Below are positions 39,691 through 49,196 of a stretch of DNA of 64,000 nucleotides, piece by piece. The notes beneath the pieces are model-generated. The model saw only the letters and a list, made by a program, of their open reading frames with translations. It ran no database searches and was not told where the DNA came from. Origin of the DNA: Thermodesulfobacteriota bacterium. Its GTDB lineage: Bacteria; Desulfobacterota; UBA8473. The position numbers and the translations under genes are program-made. Location: the NCBI GenBank assembly GCA_040757775.1, contig JBFLWQ010000008.1, forward strand, positions 54,232 through 118,231, in the 5' to 3' direction. Every line of letters begins with the position of its first letter. Within the stretch, counting starts at the first letter, position 1.

Positions 39691-40811
39691 AACATCTCGA
39701 TAAATGCCTGAATCCTTGTCTTTAGCTGACCTAACCCCAATGATGGGTGTTCCAGTTCAACCTCCAGTACCGGAATATTCTTCTCCTCTAACCTTTTCCT
39801 TTGACTTACGAAGTCGTAGTGAAAGGTATCACAGAACATGAGTCCATATAGAATTACACCATCAACCCTATATTCTTCTATCATATTAAACATGTATTCA
39901 AATCTGGGGAAAGGCGGTTCCATACAGGCACAGGGGACCATATTAAGATATCGAAGCCCAATGGCAGCCAGCGGGTTTTGATTATCTTCGGCACTATCCC
40001 AGAAATACCTTGTTCCTGAACATAGGTCATCGGTAACTACCACAGCTCCACACTCCTCTACCAATCGAATAAATGCTGCATTGTCCATGATACTGCCGCT
40101 AATCATTAACCTGGGACCACGGTTGGAAGAACTGTTTCTCACCACAAGTTCAGCTAAAAGCTCTTTTAGAAGTAAGTTGTTTTGATCTTTAGGCATTATC
40201 ATACTAGATCGAATGATATCAGATACGTCCACCCCGGATAGTGGAGGATCATCTCCTGCCATAAGGCGATGGATCTGTTTTAACATCATACGGTTTTCAT
40301 TGTAGATATCGAGAGCCTCTACAAGAGAAGTCTCAGTGATTTTTTGACCCGATAAATCCTCCAGAGTTTTTTTTAGCTTTTCCAATTGCCGATAATGATA
40401 CTGTTGAGAAGAATCAGAAATTTTATGAGGATGGTCCAGCAGGTAAGAGTAATGACCCCCTACATATATCCGCCAATTATCAAAGAGTCTGCAAACGGCA
40501 TCACAGGTATGAACAAAGACAATACCATCCAGAAAATCATACTTTTTTTCTAAGCCCTGTCCTAAACACCCCCTAACGTGAGGGCACATATTGCTTTGCA
40601 GATGATCATCCCCTCGACTTATGACACCTTCATGCCCCATAATCCTGATGGGTAGTAAACCGGCAGCATAAATAATCTCTTCAGGGGTATAGTTACACAT
40701 CCGGCCGATCACCTTTTTCCCCTGATCTTTCCATTTATTTATGGATTCATTCTGAGGAAAGGAATTTAATTCATCCCGCAACCTCTCCATGCTATCAATT
40801 GAATGTACCAC
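39687..40811 (-). CDS. 2-hydroxyacyl-CoA dehydratase/benzoyl-CoA reductase-type subunit (second)
   Basis: A 374-residue member of the same family as the gene at 36.3-37.5 kb: GRMCNYTPEEIIYAAGLLPI, SNMCPHVRGCLGQG, VFVHTCDAVCRLFDNW, RLMISGSIMDNAAFIRLVEE, DDLCSGTRYFWD and a C-terminal LYGLMFCDTFHYDF with GLGQLKTRIQAF. The Cys residues of MCPHVRG, THTCDA-type (here HTCDA) and MFCDT are the usual cluster ligands. Sizes of 374 and 406 fit a two-subunit catalytic component. The start here is GTG; an ATG at 40790 is possible. The mutase small subunit gene is 160 bp upstream on the same strand. Confidence 0.87.
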   Translation of the reverse strand: MVHSIDSMERLRDELNSFPQNESINKWKDQGKKVIGRMCNYTPEEIIYAAGLLPIRIMGHEGVISRGDDHLQSNMCPHVRGCLGQGLEKKYDFLDGIVFVHTCDAVCRLFDNWRIYVGGHYSYLLDHPHKISDSSQQYHYRQLEKLKKTLEDLSGQKITETSLVEALDIYNENRMMLKQIHRLMAGDDPPLSGVDVSDIIRSSMIMPKDQNNLLLKELLAELVVRNSSSNRGPRLMISGSIMDNAAFIRLVEECGAVVVTDDLCSGTRYFWDSAEDNQNPLAAIGLRYLNMVPCACMEPPFPRFEYMFNMIEEYRVDGVILYGLMFCDTFHYDFVSQRKRLEEKNIPVLEVELEHPSLGLGQLKTRIQAFIEML

Positions 40812-40970
40812 AGTTATTCCCCATGGTCTATGTTCAATAAATAATTTCAGGTTCTTATCCCACTTAGTTGGTGAAAAAGATTCTAGGATTTCACCAACTT
40901 ATTTTGAGATGCCCCTTTATTTTTATCTTATAGATCTAAATTCTTGTCAAGAAACTTTTGGGAGCATATT

Positions 40971-41387
40971 TTAGTTTCTCCTTCGTTTCTCAACCTCCCT
41001 TGAGACATAGTCAACTATGTGCGCCAAAGGAATCCCGGGCAAAAACACCTCAGCAATACCTAATTCCTTCATCTCTGGAATTTCATCATCATAAATAATT
41101 CCACCTACTAAGACCAAAACATGTTCCAAATTTTCTTCTTTTATCCGGGTCATTAGTCTTTTCATAGCTTGAATATGGCCACCACATAAGAAGCTCAGCC
41201 CCAAAACATCAGCATCCTCTTGATTCAATGCCTTTATCACTTCTTCTACTCTTTTGCCTGCACCTAAATAGACTACCTCCATCCCGGCATCACGTAATGC
41301 TCTGGTTACTGCCTCAATTCCACGATAATGGCCATCAGTGCCAATCTTACCTGTTATCACTTTTATCTTTTCGTTGCTCATGCTCAT
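40971..41387 (-). CDS. Cobalamin-binding small subunit of a second acyl-CoA mutase
   Basis: A B12-binding domain protein of about 138 residues: KVITGKIGTDGHYRGIEAV contains the lower-ligand signature DGHxRG, followed by GLSFLCGGH and VLVGGIIYDD. It pairs with the large subunit encoded directly upstream. Starts are ambiguous: ATG at 41387, ATG at 41381 (8 bases after a GGGGG site, best spacing), or a TTG at 41408 overlapping the large-subunit stop. The arrangement copies that of the mutase pair at 23.6-25.8 kb but with different sequence, so this is a second system and not a duplicate. Confidence 0.9.
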   Translation of the reverse strand: MSMSNEKIKVITGKIGTDGHYRGIEAVTRALRDAGMEVVYLGAGKRVEEVIKALNQEDADVLGLSFLCGGHIQAMKRLMTRIKEENLEHVLVLVGGIIYDDEIPEMKELGIAEVFLPGIPLAHIVDYVSREVEKRRRN

Positions 41388-41404
41388 TGCCCCCTTATCA
41401 ACCT

Positions 41405-43075
41405 TCAAAAAGGATATTCTCTCTCGCCAGCCGGATCGTACTCCAGTCCATCAACCATTCTTAACACTCCCCTTATCTCGGCAAAAGTGGCGTCAGCCTC
41501 CAGGGCTTCAAACACGCAAGGAACTAAACTGTCATTCGTTTTCTCTGCGGTACTGCGTAATTTCTCTAACGCCTTCTTAACTTTTTCTCTGTCCCTCTTT
41601 TTGTCTCTCCATTCTACGTATTCAGCAAGATAGGGCTCCACCTCTCTGGATACGTCAGGCGCATATCTCTTTGGTTTGAAATCCTCTTCAGGTGGAACGG
41701 TGAAGCGGTTAACCCCGATAACTGTCTTCTCCCCACTTTCTATTTTACCCTGTATTGCTATCTGACTTTTTTCCAGTTCATTCTTAACCCAGCCAGTCCT
41801 CATTGCCTCTAACCAGCCACCCAGTTTTTCAATCCTGTCAACCTCTGCTTCGATCCTTTGCGCCATTTCATTAGTCAGAGACTCTATATAATAAGAACCT
41901 GCCATTGGATCAACTACCCTGGGCACACCTGACTCATACCTTATGATCTGCTGTGTCCTGACAGCAAGGGTTGCTGCATCCTCTGACGGGGTTGCCCATG
42001 CCTCATCGTATGATGGAACCTGGATGCCCAGGGCACCACCAAGAACACCAGCCAGACAACTCAAACTCCCCCTCATAAGATTGACCAGGGGTTGTTGACG
42101 TGTAAAGCTTGACCCCGCAACATTAGCATGAAATCTAAGGCATAATGCATTTGGATCGGTAATTCCAAAGTCTCTCTTTAATGTCTCAGCCCAAACCCTC
42201 CTCGCTGCTCTTAACTTAGCTATTTCCTCAAAAAAATCCTGAGTTACACTCAATACCGGCATGAACCTTGGGGCAGCAATATTTACGTCAACTCCCCTTC
42301 TCATCATCTCGCGAAGTTTTTCATTACGGATGGCAATGGTATATGCAATCTCCTGAATGGCATCACAAAACGCCTCACGTATATCATAGCCGCTGCTATA
42401 CCACCCGTTCCACTTGAATAGATTTTTACAAGCATATTCCAGGAAATCATTTGACCATCGGAATATCGTCGAAATGCGGCCTTTAACAAATGTTATATAT
42501 TCCTGATCAGGAACACAGGTGTTGAATAAATAGAATTGTGGAATAAGGGCTAAGCCCCTCAGTTTGCCTATATCACAGCCATGCTTCATGGCAGTCAATA
42601 TGTATGCCTGCGAAAGTTCCGGCGTGGAAGGGGCTGAAGAAAAGCTGAGTCCATCCAGGGGCAGACCCTCAAGCATTTCCTCTACGTCTTTCAAGGAGTG
42701 GAGGCAAGTACCACATACCCCAAGATGACCATCAGCAGATGGCTGGTCTGGCTCGAGCCCATAGAATGTAGGGCTGTCTAATTCACACTCTATGGCTGTC
42801 ATACCCTGGGCTATCAGATATTTTAATCTCTCGTTATACGCCTTTGGTGTAGACAAGCCGGTAATGTTCCTGATATTCCATAATTTACCCCGATACATCA
42901 AAGGATGATGACCACGGACAAATGGATACTTGCCAGGCGGACCGATATCCCTTCCGTAATCGATATGGGCAATATCTTCCGGAGTATATACCTCCTTCAC
43001 CGGAATGCCAGAGGAAGTAGTATTCTCGGTCACTTTTTCACGATACATCTCGGTAATCTCTTTACTGCTAATCAT
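41405..43075 (-). CDS. Cobalamin-dependent acyl-CoA mutase, large subunit (second, non-canonical)
   Basis: A 556-residue methylmalonyl-CoA mutase-family large subunit: YRGKLWNIRNITGLSTPKA, DQPSADGHLGVCG, FFEEIAKLRAARRVWAETL, FHANVAGSSFTRQQPLVN and VDPMAGSYYIESLT. As in the other pair, the active-site His of GYHM is Asp (SGYDIREAF). The position of Tyr89 of methylmalonyl-CoA mutase is Ile, as in 2-hydroxyisobutyryl-CoA mutase. The carboxylate-binding Arg seems kept (FRWSNDF). These alignments are from memory. AGGAGGG precedes the ATG, and a good promoter lies 95-120 bp upstream. It is the first gene of the CoA operon that runs down to coaE and beyond. Confidence 0.86.
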   Translation of the reverse strand: MISSKEITEMYREKVTENTTSSGIPVKEVYTPEDIAHIDYGRDIGPPGKYPFVRGHHPLMYRGKLWNIRNITGLSTPKAYNERLKYLIAQGMTAIECELDSPTFYGLEPDQPSADGHLGVCGTCLHSLKDVEEMLEGLPLDGLSFSSAPSTPELSQAYILTAMKHGCDIGKLRGLALIPQFYLFNTCVPDQEYITFVKGRISTIFRWSNDFLEYACKNLFKWNGWYSSGYDIREAFCDAIQEIAYTIAIRNEKLREMMRRGVDVNIAAPRFMPVLSVTQDFFEEIAKLRAARRVWAETLKRDFGITDPNALCLRFHANVAGSSFTRQQPLVNLMRGSLSCLAGVLGGALGIQVPSYDEAWATPSEDAATLAVRTQQIIRYESGVPRVVDPMAGSYYIESLTNEMAQRIEAEVDRIEKLGGWLEAMRTGWVKNELEKSQIAIQGKIESGEKTVIGVNRFTVPPEEDFKPKRYAPDVSREVEPYLAEYVEWRDKKRDREKVKKALEKLRSTAEKTNDSLVPCVFEALEADATFAEIRGVLRMVDGLEYDPAGEREYPF

Positions 43076-43167
43076 TGGACCCTCCTTTGATAATTGAACA
43101 ATAATGGAGAATTTCTGTCCACCAATTGAACCAACAGTCTTTAATTTATCGATCAGTTGTTTGATTA

Positions 43168-43197
43168 ATAATATCGAAAACAGATTATCTAAGTCAA
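43168..43197 (-). promoter_or_regulatory. Predicted promoter of the mutase/dehydratase operon
   Basis: On the minus strand TTGACT is followed after 18 bp by TATTAT, placing a start about 85 bp before the mutase ATG. It is divergent from the livK promoter in the same 361-bp spacer; the middle of the spacer (about 43200-43345) shows no gene. Confidence 0.5.
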
Positions 43198-43350
43198 GGA
43201 TATAAATTCGCTGTCAAAAGGATATGATAAAGGGTAAACAATTCCTTATTACAGATTGAAATAGAAGGGATGGTTATCTACTAAGGGTTGCCTTGTCATT
43301 GTGTTAGATAAAGAACTACGATGGCGTTCAATACTAGCAGCAAATTTCTG

Positions 43351-43378
43351 TTGACATTCTGCCCTATTTAACTAATAT
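43351..43378 (+). promoter_or_regulatory. Predicted promoter of the stand-alone livK paralogue
   Basis: A consensus TTGACA is followed after 16 bp by TAATAT, about 45 bp upstream of the expected leader with its GGAGG site. Confidence 0.5.
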
Positions 43379-43436
43379 ATTAGCCTGTAATAGGTTTATT
43401 GTTAATTCAGATAAATATTAAAAAGGAGGCGGTATA

Positions 43437-44636
43437 ATGAAGATTAATTTCAAATTACTTTGTGCCATTTGGGTAGTCTTTGCCTGTTTATTTACGAGCG
43501 AGGGATACGCTGATGACCAAAGAGGATTGACCAGTGATACATTAAAGATCGGGATTATACTCGATCAAACCGGTCCTGCAACTGATCTCACTGTACCTGG
43601 AACCAACGCCTTAAGGAGCACCTTCAGGTATGTCAATGAACATGGTGGGATTAACGGCAGGAAGGCAAAATTAATAGTTGAGGATGACAGATATGCAATC
43701 CCCCTGGCAATAGCCTCTTTCAAAAAACTCCTTTACAGGGATAAGATATTAGCACTGATCGGACCTACATCTTCAGGGGCAACCATCACCCTTTTTCGAC
43801 ACATGGAAAAGGAAAAGATCCCGACCATGGCAATACCGCCCAATGACAAAACCGTCTCACCTGTAAAAAGATATGTCTTTGGTGTATTTGAAACCTATCC
43901 CAATACCATAAAGACTATCATTGATTACATGATAGAGGATTTGAAGACTCAGAATCCCAGGGTTGCCCTGGTTTACCCTGATAATGAGACAGGAAAACTT
44001 GACCTTGAACCTGCAATTGAGAGGCTAAAATTCCATAAACTGACCCCTGTAACAAAAGAGGTATTAAACCCGGGTTCCCTTGATGCTACCTCCCAGGTAA
44101 TGAGTATGAAAAGGTATCAGGTAAACAATATAGTATTGTGCGGTTTTCTTACCCAACCTGCTGGCATACTTTTGAGAGAATTAAAAAAGTACGGCATGAA
44201 TGTACTCGTCTTTGGGAACATAGCGGCAGCCGGCGAAGAGGCTATACATATGGCAGGACCGGCAGCAGAAAAGTACTACGCAGTGAGCCCCTTTGCTTCC
44301 TGGTATGACGAGGGTGAAGGGGTAGATTTCATGAGGAAAGTGACCCTCAAGTACGCACCTGGCACAGAAAAACCATATCGGGGTAAACTCTACACATACA
44401 TTTATTCAATTGGTGTAGTATTGAAGGAAGGGCTTTTAAGGGCAGGCAGGGATATAGACGGAGAACGGTTGGTAACGGCTCTGGAAAGTATAAAGGATTT
44501 TGACATGAAAGGACTCTCCGGCCCTATAAATTTTAGTTCCAGTAATCATAAAGGGATGAATTCGGCAAAGGTATTTAAGGCTGACCCGGGTAGTGGAAAG
44601 TTTGTCCCTGTGACTGGATGGAAGATTTCCAGATAG
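43437..44636 (+). CDS. ABC transporter periplasmic substrate-binding protein (LivK family), stand-alone
   Basis: A 399-residue peripla_BP_6 protein with a signal peptide (KLLCAIWVVFACLFTSEGYA) and SDTLKIGIILDQTGPATDL, NEHGGINGRKAKLIVEDDRY and ALIGPTSSGATITLFRHMEK. It is a paralogue of the livK at 2.8 kb. No permease or ATPase genes are near it, so it must feed a transporter encoded elsewhere or act as a sensor. It is divergent from the mutase/dehydratase operon with a shared spacer, which suggests that it binds a substrate of that pathway. AAGGAGGCG precedes the ATG. Confidence 0.9.
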   Translation: MKINFKLLCAIWVVFACLFTSEGYADDQRGLTSDTLKIGIILDQTGPATDLTVPGTNALRSTFRYVNEHGGINGRKAKLIVEDDRYAIPLAIASFKKLLYRDKILALIGPTSSGATITLFRHMEKEKIPTMAIPPNDKTVSPVKRYVFGVFETYPNTIKTIIDYMIEDLKTQNPRVALVYPDNETGKLDLEPAIERLKFHKLTPVTKEVLNPGSLDATSQVMSMKRYQVNNIVLCGFLTQPAGILLRELKKYGMNVLVFGNIAAAGEEAIHMAGPAAEKYYAVSPFASWYDEGEGVDFMRKVTLKYAPGTEKPYRGKLYTYIYSIGVVLKEGLLRAGRDIDGERLVTALESIKDFDMKGLSGPINFSSSNHKGMNSAKVFKADPGSGKFVPVTGWKISR

Positions 44637-44647
44637 TAAATACAGTA

Positions 44648-44730
44648 AAAACTCAGGAGTCAGGAACCAAAAATCAGGGGGCAGAAACAAAAGGAAACCT
44701 GGTTCCTGGCTTCTTACTTCTGGGTTTTTA
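44648..44730 (+). terminator. Imperfect long hairpin with T-tail after the livK paralogue
   Basis: AACTCAGGAGTCAGGAACC on the left pairs imperfectly with GGTTCCTGGCTTCTTACTTC on the right, followed by TGGGTTTTTA. The innermost 8 bp (CAGGAACC/GGTTCCTG) are perfect. It probably terminates transcription and also belongs to the class of word-built spacers seen elsewhere. Confidence 0.5.
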
Positions 44731-44846
44731 ATATAAAACGGACCTTTCAAACCTGTCCTTCCAACTTTTTCTTCAAGCGGTAACAGACACCTAAAGGTTG
44801 TTGATATAATCCCGATGGGATGGGGAGAATATTACATTATATCTTG

Positions 44847-44876
44847 TTGATACTTATAACAATCTCAACGTATATT
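44847..44876 (+). promoter_or_regulatory. Predicted promoter of secA
   Basis: TTGATA is followed after 18 bp by TATATT, about 150 bp before the secA start. The remainder of the 389-bp spacer holds no gene that I can recognise. Confidence 0.4.
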
Positions 44877-45025
44877 TCCAATACATTTCCATAACTACAA
44901 CTGTCTTGTGTGTTTTTGTTTTTTGTAGTAGTATAAACTGAAAATTTATGTTTGAATAGTCATACCAAACTGCAACTATAAAGTAACCATTTAAGTAAAA
45001 CACCCTTTTCATCTTATTTGGAGAC

Positions 45026-47689
45026 TTGGAATTGATTGGGACTGTATTAAAGAAGTTAATCGGAAGTAAAAATGAGAGGGAACTTAAAAAACTACAGCCT
45101 CTGGTCGCTCACATTAACGACTTAGAACCGGATGTTAACAAGTTAAAAGACCATCAATTACAGGCTAAGACTTCTGAGTTTAAAGAAAGAATTGGAAAGG
45201 GAGAGCTACTGGATGACATTTTACCAGAAGCCTTTGCGGTGGTCAGAGAAACATCAAGACGGGTTTTAAGGGAACGTCATTTCGATGCACAATTGATAGG
45301 GGGCATGGTCCTTCATCAAGGTAAGATTGCAGAGATGAAGACCGGTGAAGGTAAAACACTGGCTGCCACGCTTCCTGCTTATATTAATGCCTTGAAAGGA
45401 GAGGGAGTTCATATAGTTACAGTAAATGACTATCTGGCGAGGAGAGACAGCGAATGGATGGGAACAATATATAGATTTTTGGGTTTGTCCGTAGGTGTAA
45501 TTGTACACGATATGGATGATGAAAATAGGAGGAAATCATATAATTCTGACATCACCTATGGTACAAACAACGAGTTTGGTTTTGACTATCTGAGAGATAA
45601 TATGAAATTCAGCCTGGATGACTATGTACAGCGCAAGCTTCATTATGCAATTGTAGATGAGGTGGACAGTATCCTAATAGATGAAGCCAGAACCCCTCTT
45701 ATTATATCAGGCCCTACTGAAGAATCTACTGACAAATACTATCAAATCAACAGAATTATCCCCCGGCTTAAAAACGAGAAAGATTACACTATTGAGGAGA
45801 AGACAAGAACAGTTGCCCTGACAGAAAACGGGGTTGCTGAAGTTGAAAAATTACTTCACGTTGAAAACCTCTATGACCCAAGGAATATTGAGATACTGCA
45901 CCATGTAAATCAAGGATTAAAAGCACATACATTGTTTAAGAAAGACATCGACTATGTGGTTAAAGCTAACGAAGTAGTGATAGTCGATGAGTTTACCGGA
46001 AGGTTAATGCCGGGGAGGAGATACAGTGACGGTCTGCATCAGGCATTGGAAGCAAAAGAGAATGTAAAGATTGAAAACGAAAATCAAACCCTGGCTTCTA
46101 TTACCTTTCAAAATTACTTCAGGATGTATGAGAAACTGGCGGGGATGACCGGAACGGCAGATACAGAAGCAGCAGAATTCAAGAAGATATATAATCTGGA
46201 TGTCATGGTTATACCAACCAATATGCCCATGATAAGAAGAGACAACCCAGATGTCATATATAAAACAGAAAGAGAGAAGTTCAATGCTGCTCTTAATGAA
46301 ATAAAAGAGTTAAACAAGATTGGGCGCCCTGTATTGGTGGGAACCATCTCCATAGAGAAGTCTGAACAGTTAAGTAAAATGCTTAAAAGGCACGGAATCA
46401 AACATCATGTCTTAAATGCCAAACACCATCAGAGAGAGGCCGAAATCGTAGCCCAGGCAGGCAGAAAGCATGCTGTAACAATTTCGACTAATATGGCTGG
46501 GAGAGGAACTGACATTATCCTGGGTGGAAACCCAGAGTTTCTGGCTGCAGAAAAGGTAGAGAAAGACATTCACTCAGAAAAATACCAAGAGACCCTGGAC
46601 CAAATGGTGCAGATATGTCATAGGGAAAAAGAGGAGGTTATAGCCCTAGGTGGATTGCATATCCTAGGTACAGAAAGGCATGAGAGCCGTCGTATTGACA
46701 ACCAGCTGAGAGGAAGATCAGGCAGGCAGGGTGATCCGGGCTCCTCCAGATTTTACCTCTCTTTGGAAGATTATCTGCTAAGGATATTTGGGTCAGAAAG
46801 AATCTCTACTATCATGGATAAACTAGGGATGGAAGAGGGGCAACCCATCGAGCATGGATTAGTCAGTAAGGCAATAGAGAATGCGCAGCGTAAGGTGGAG
46901 GGTCATAATTTCGATATACGTAAACACCTGCTCGAATATGATGATGTTATGAATAAGCAACGAGAAGTAATCTATAAAGAACGCAGGGAAGTATTGAGCA
47001 GTGAAAACTTAAAAGGGAGTATCGAAGAAATCACAGAGGAAGTGATTGAAGATATCACCGGGGTTTATGTTGATGAAAAATCCTATCCAGATGAGTGGGA
47101 TATTAAAGGTTTAAATGAGGCTATTTATAAACAGTTCTCTTTCCGGATAGATATTGACCATATCCCTGTTGATAGTTTTACCCGAGAAAAGCTAATTGAA
47201 TTGACAATCTCTCAGGGCAGGGAATTCTATAATAGAAAAGAGGCAGAGTTAGGTGAAAACGCTATGCGCTATCTGGAGAGGGTTATCTACCTCCAAACTA
47301 TTGACAGCCTCTGGAAGGATCATCTTCTGGCTATGGATCACTTAAGAGAAGGCATTGGACTCAGAGGTTACGGTCAGAAAAATCCCCTTCATGAATACCA
47401 AAGAGAAGGTTATGGAATGTTTATGGATATGATTAATCGGATTAAAGAAGGCGCTATAGAAAAACTATACAGGCTTCAGCTAGCCAAGGAGGAAGATTTT
47501 TCATCACTGGTTCCGACCAGACGGCAGCGTTTTTTTCTCTCAAGGGGAGAAGAGGAATCGCAACCTGAGAAACAGCAACCTGTTAAAAGGGGAGACAACA
47601 AGACAGGCAGAAATGAGCCATGCCCTTGTGGTAGTGGGAAAAAATACAAGAAGTGCTGTCTTCAAAGAGGTCAGGTGGAAAGCACCTAA
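45026..47689 (+). CDS. secA: Preprotein translocase ATPase SecA
   Basis: An 887-residue motor of the Sec pathway. Walker [16 protein letters not shown] lies near residue 105, [31 protein letters not shown] and Walker [17 protein letters not shown] follow. Nucleotide-binding domain 2 has [16 protein letters not shown] and [19 protein letters not shown], and the C-terminal zinc tail [14 protein letters not shown] binds SecB and lipid. The start is TTG behind TTTGGAGAC; length agrees with the family. It is the first gene of a long housekeeping run and is followed by argJ 23 bp later. Confidence 0.97.
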   Translation: MELIGTVLKKLIGSKNERELKKLQPLVAHINDLEPDVNKLKDHQLQAKTSEFKERIGKGELLDDILPEAFAVVRETSRRVLRERHFDAQLIGGMVLHQGKIAEMKTGEGKTLAATLPAYINALKGEGVHIVTVNDYLARRDSEWMGTIYRFLGLSVGVIVHDMDDENRRKSYNSDITYGTNNEFGFDYLRDNMKFSLDDYVQRKLHYAIVDEVDSILIDEARTPLIISGPTEESTDKYYQINRIIPRLKNEKDYTIEEKTRTVALTENGVAEVEKLLHVENLYDPRNIEILHHVNQGLKAHTLFKKDIDYVVKANEVVIVDEFTGRLMPGRRYSDGLHQALEAKENVKIENENQTLASITFQNYFRMYEKLAGMTGTADTEAAEFKKIYNLDVMVIPTNMPMIRRDNPDVIYKTEREKFNAALNEIKELNKIGRPVLVGTISIEKSEQLSKMLKRHGIKHHVLNAKHHQREAEIVAQAGRKHAVTISTNMAGRGTDIILGGNPEFLAAEKVEKDIHSEKYQETLDQMVQICHREKEEVIALGGLHILGTERHESRRIDNQLRGRSGRQGDPGSSRFYLSLEDYLLRIFGSERISTIMDKLGMEEGQPIEHGLVSKAIENAQRKVEGHNFDIRKHLLEYDDVMNKQREVIYKERREVLSSENLKGSIEEITEEVIEDITGVYVDEKSYPDEWDIKGLNEAIYKQFSFRIDIDHIPVDSFTREKLIELTISQGREFYNRKEAELGENAMRYLERVIYLQTIDSLWKDHLLAMDHLREGIGLRGYGQKNPLHEYQREGYGMFMDMINRIKEGAIEKLYRLQLAKEEDFSSLVPTRRQRFFLSRGEEESQPEKQQPVKRGDNKTGRNEPCPCGSGKKYKKCCLQRGQVEST

Positions 47690-47712
47690 GTTAAAGTCAG
47701 GGGGATAATCAT

Positions 47713-48900
47713 ATGAGATTTGTGGTGCCCGGCTTTTTAGCCAGTGGCATTTCAGCGGGAATCAAGCGGAATAAAGCAAACGACTTAGCCCTAGTCTATT
47801 CAGAGAAACCAGCTATCACTGCAGCAGTTTTTACTCAAAACAGGGTTAAGGCTGCACCGATTTTGGTAAGTATGGAAAAGGCAAAAAAGCATTTATGTCA
47901 GGCAATTCTTATAAACAGCGGTAATGCTAACGCATGTACTGGAGAGGCGGGTTTAGAAGATGCCCGATTAATGTCCAGACTCGCAGCACATAAGCTGAAA
48001 ATAGACGAATCCCTGGTTTTGGTCGCTTCAACAGGGGTAATCGGGAAAAGGCTGCCCATAGAAACAATCTCCAAAAATATTCCACAACTCGTAGAGAAGT
48101 TAACCCCGGATGGAATACTGGGAGCAGCAGAGGCGATATTGACCACTGATACACACCCCAAGGTAGTATGGAAAAAAGAAACAATCGGTGCTAAAGAGAT
48201 TACTATATGTGGCATAGCAAAAGGGGCAGGGATGATAATGCCCAATATGGCTACTATGCTTTCCTTTATCTTGACAGATGCAGATATTGAAGCTAAAACT
48301 TTAGAAAAGGTATTTATAGAGGGCATCAGATATTCTTTTAACAGTATAAGTATAGATGGCCAAACCAGTACTAATGATATGGCAATTATTCTAGCCAACG
48401 GAAAGGCTAAAAATCCAACTATAACTTGGTGTTCTCAGGATCTTGAGCTTTTTAGAAACCTATTGGTGGACATTCTGGTAAAGTTGTCCAGTATGATCGT
48501 TAAAGACGGAGAAGGAGCTACAAAATTTGTTGAAATCAGAGTTATAAATTCAAAAGGGTACCATGATGCGGCTAAAGTAGCCTTCAGTGTTGCAAATTCA
48601 AACCTGGTAAAGACAGCCTTCTTCGGAGAAGATTGCAATTGGGGAAGAATCGTTTCTGCCATCGGAGCATCAGGCGTCGATATTGATCCAGAGAAGATCA
48701 ACATAGCTTTTGAAGATATAATGGTGGTTAAAAACGGAGTTGGCACAGGGATTCAACAGGAAGAAAGAGCATCCAAAGTACTCCAGAAAGAAGAGTTTAA
48801 GGTTGTAATAGATTTGAACAGTGGCTCAAGTGAAGCCAGAGTCTTTACCACTGATTTGTCTCCGGAATATGTAACTATAAATGCTAACTATAGAACCTAA
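47713..48900 (+). CDS. argJ: Glutamate N-acetyltransferase/amino-acid acetyltransferase
   Basis: A 395-residue ArgJ, the acetyl-cycling enzyme of arginine synthesis, self-cleaved into alpha and beta chains. The cleavage site KGAGMIMPNMATMLSF is present, with the nucleophile Thr at about residue 181. Other signatures are NSGNANACTGEAG, VASTGVIGKRLPI, FNSISIDGQTSTND and GEDCNWGRIVSAIG. GTCAGGGGGATAA precedes the ATG. It sits between secA and rpsB, a neighbourhood seen in Desulfobacterota. Confidence 0.97.
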   Translation: MRFVVPGFLASGISAGIKRNKANDLALVYSEKPAITAAVFTQNRVKAAPILVSMEKAKKHLCQAILINSGNANACTGEAGLEDARLMSRLAAHKLKIDESLVLVASTGVIGKRLPIETISKNIPQLVEKLTPDGILGAAEAILTTDTHPKVVWKKETIGAKEITICGIAKGAGMIMPNMATMLSFILTDADIEAKTLEKVFIEGIRYSFNSISIDGQTSTNDMAIILANGKAKNPTITWCSQDLELFRNLLVDILVKLSSMIVKDGEGATKFVEIRVINSKGYHDAAKVAFSVANSNLVKTAFFGEDCNWGRIVSAIGASGVDIDPEKINIAFEDIMVVKNGVGTGIQQEERASKVLQKEEFKVVIDLNSGSSEARVFTTDLSPEYVTINANYRT

Positions 48901-48924
48901 AATAAACAATAAAAAAATTTTCCC

Positions 48925-48953
48925 TTGCAATATAAAATACGATGTGCTATCTA
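48925..48953 (+). promoter_or_regulatory. Predicted promoter of the rpsB operon
   Basis: TTGCAA is followed after 17 bp by TATCTA just after argJ. The ~240-bp leader to rpsB holds GCTGAACACTGATAGCTGAA, a direct word repeat, but no recognised S2 autoregulatory fold could be established by eye. Confidence 0.35.
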
Positions 48954-49196
48954 AATAAATTTTGTATTCTCAGGATTGCAGTACGATGTAAGGCTAGGTA
49001 ATAAAATATAACCAATAAGCTATCATAGAAAACCAATTATGATTCTGAAAACTGACGAGCTGGCAAACTCATCTACCTTATACGCAAAAGCTGAACACTG
49101 ATAGCTGAACCCCTATAAGATACCTGTACAATAGAAATTGATATCCAGCAATAGGGAGGTAGAAGGAATTTGGGGACCAACCGAGGAGGTTAATGG

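Noticed and set aside
48954..49196. Riboswitch or ribosomal-protein leader before rpsB
   Set aside because: No conserved S2 leader motif could be recognised by eye; only a direct word repeat is visible.
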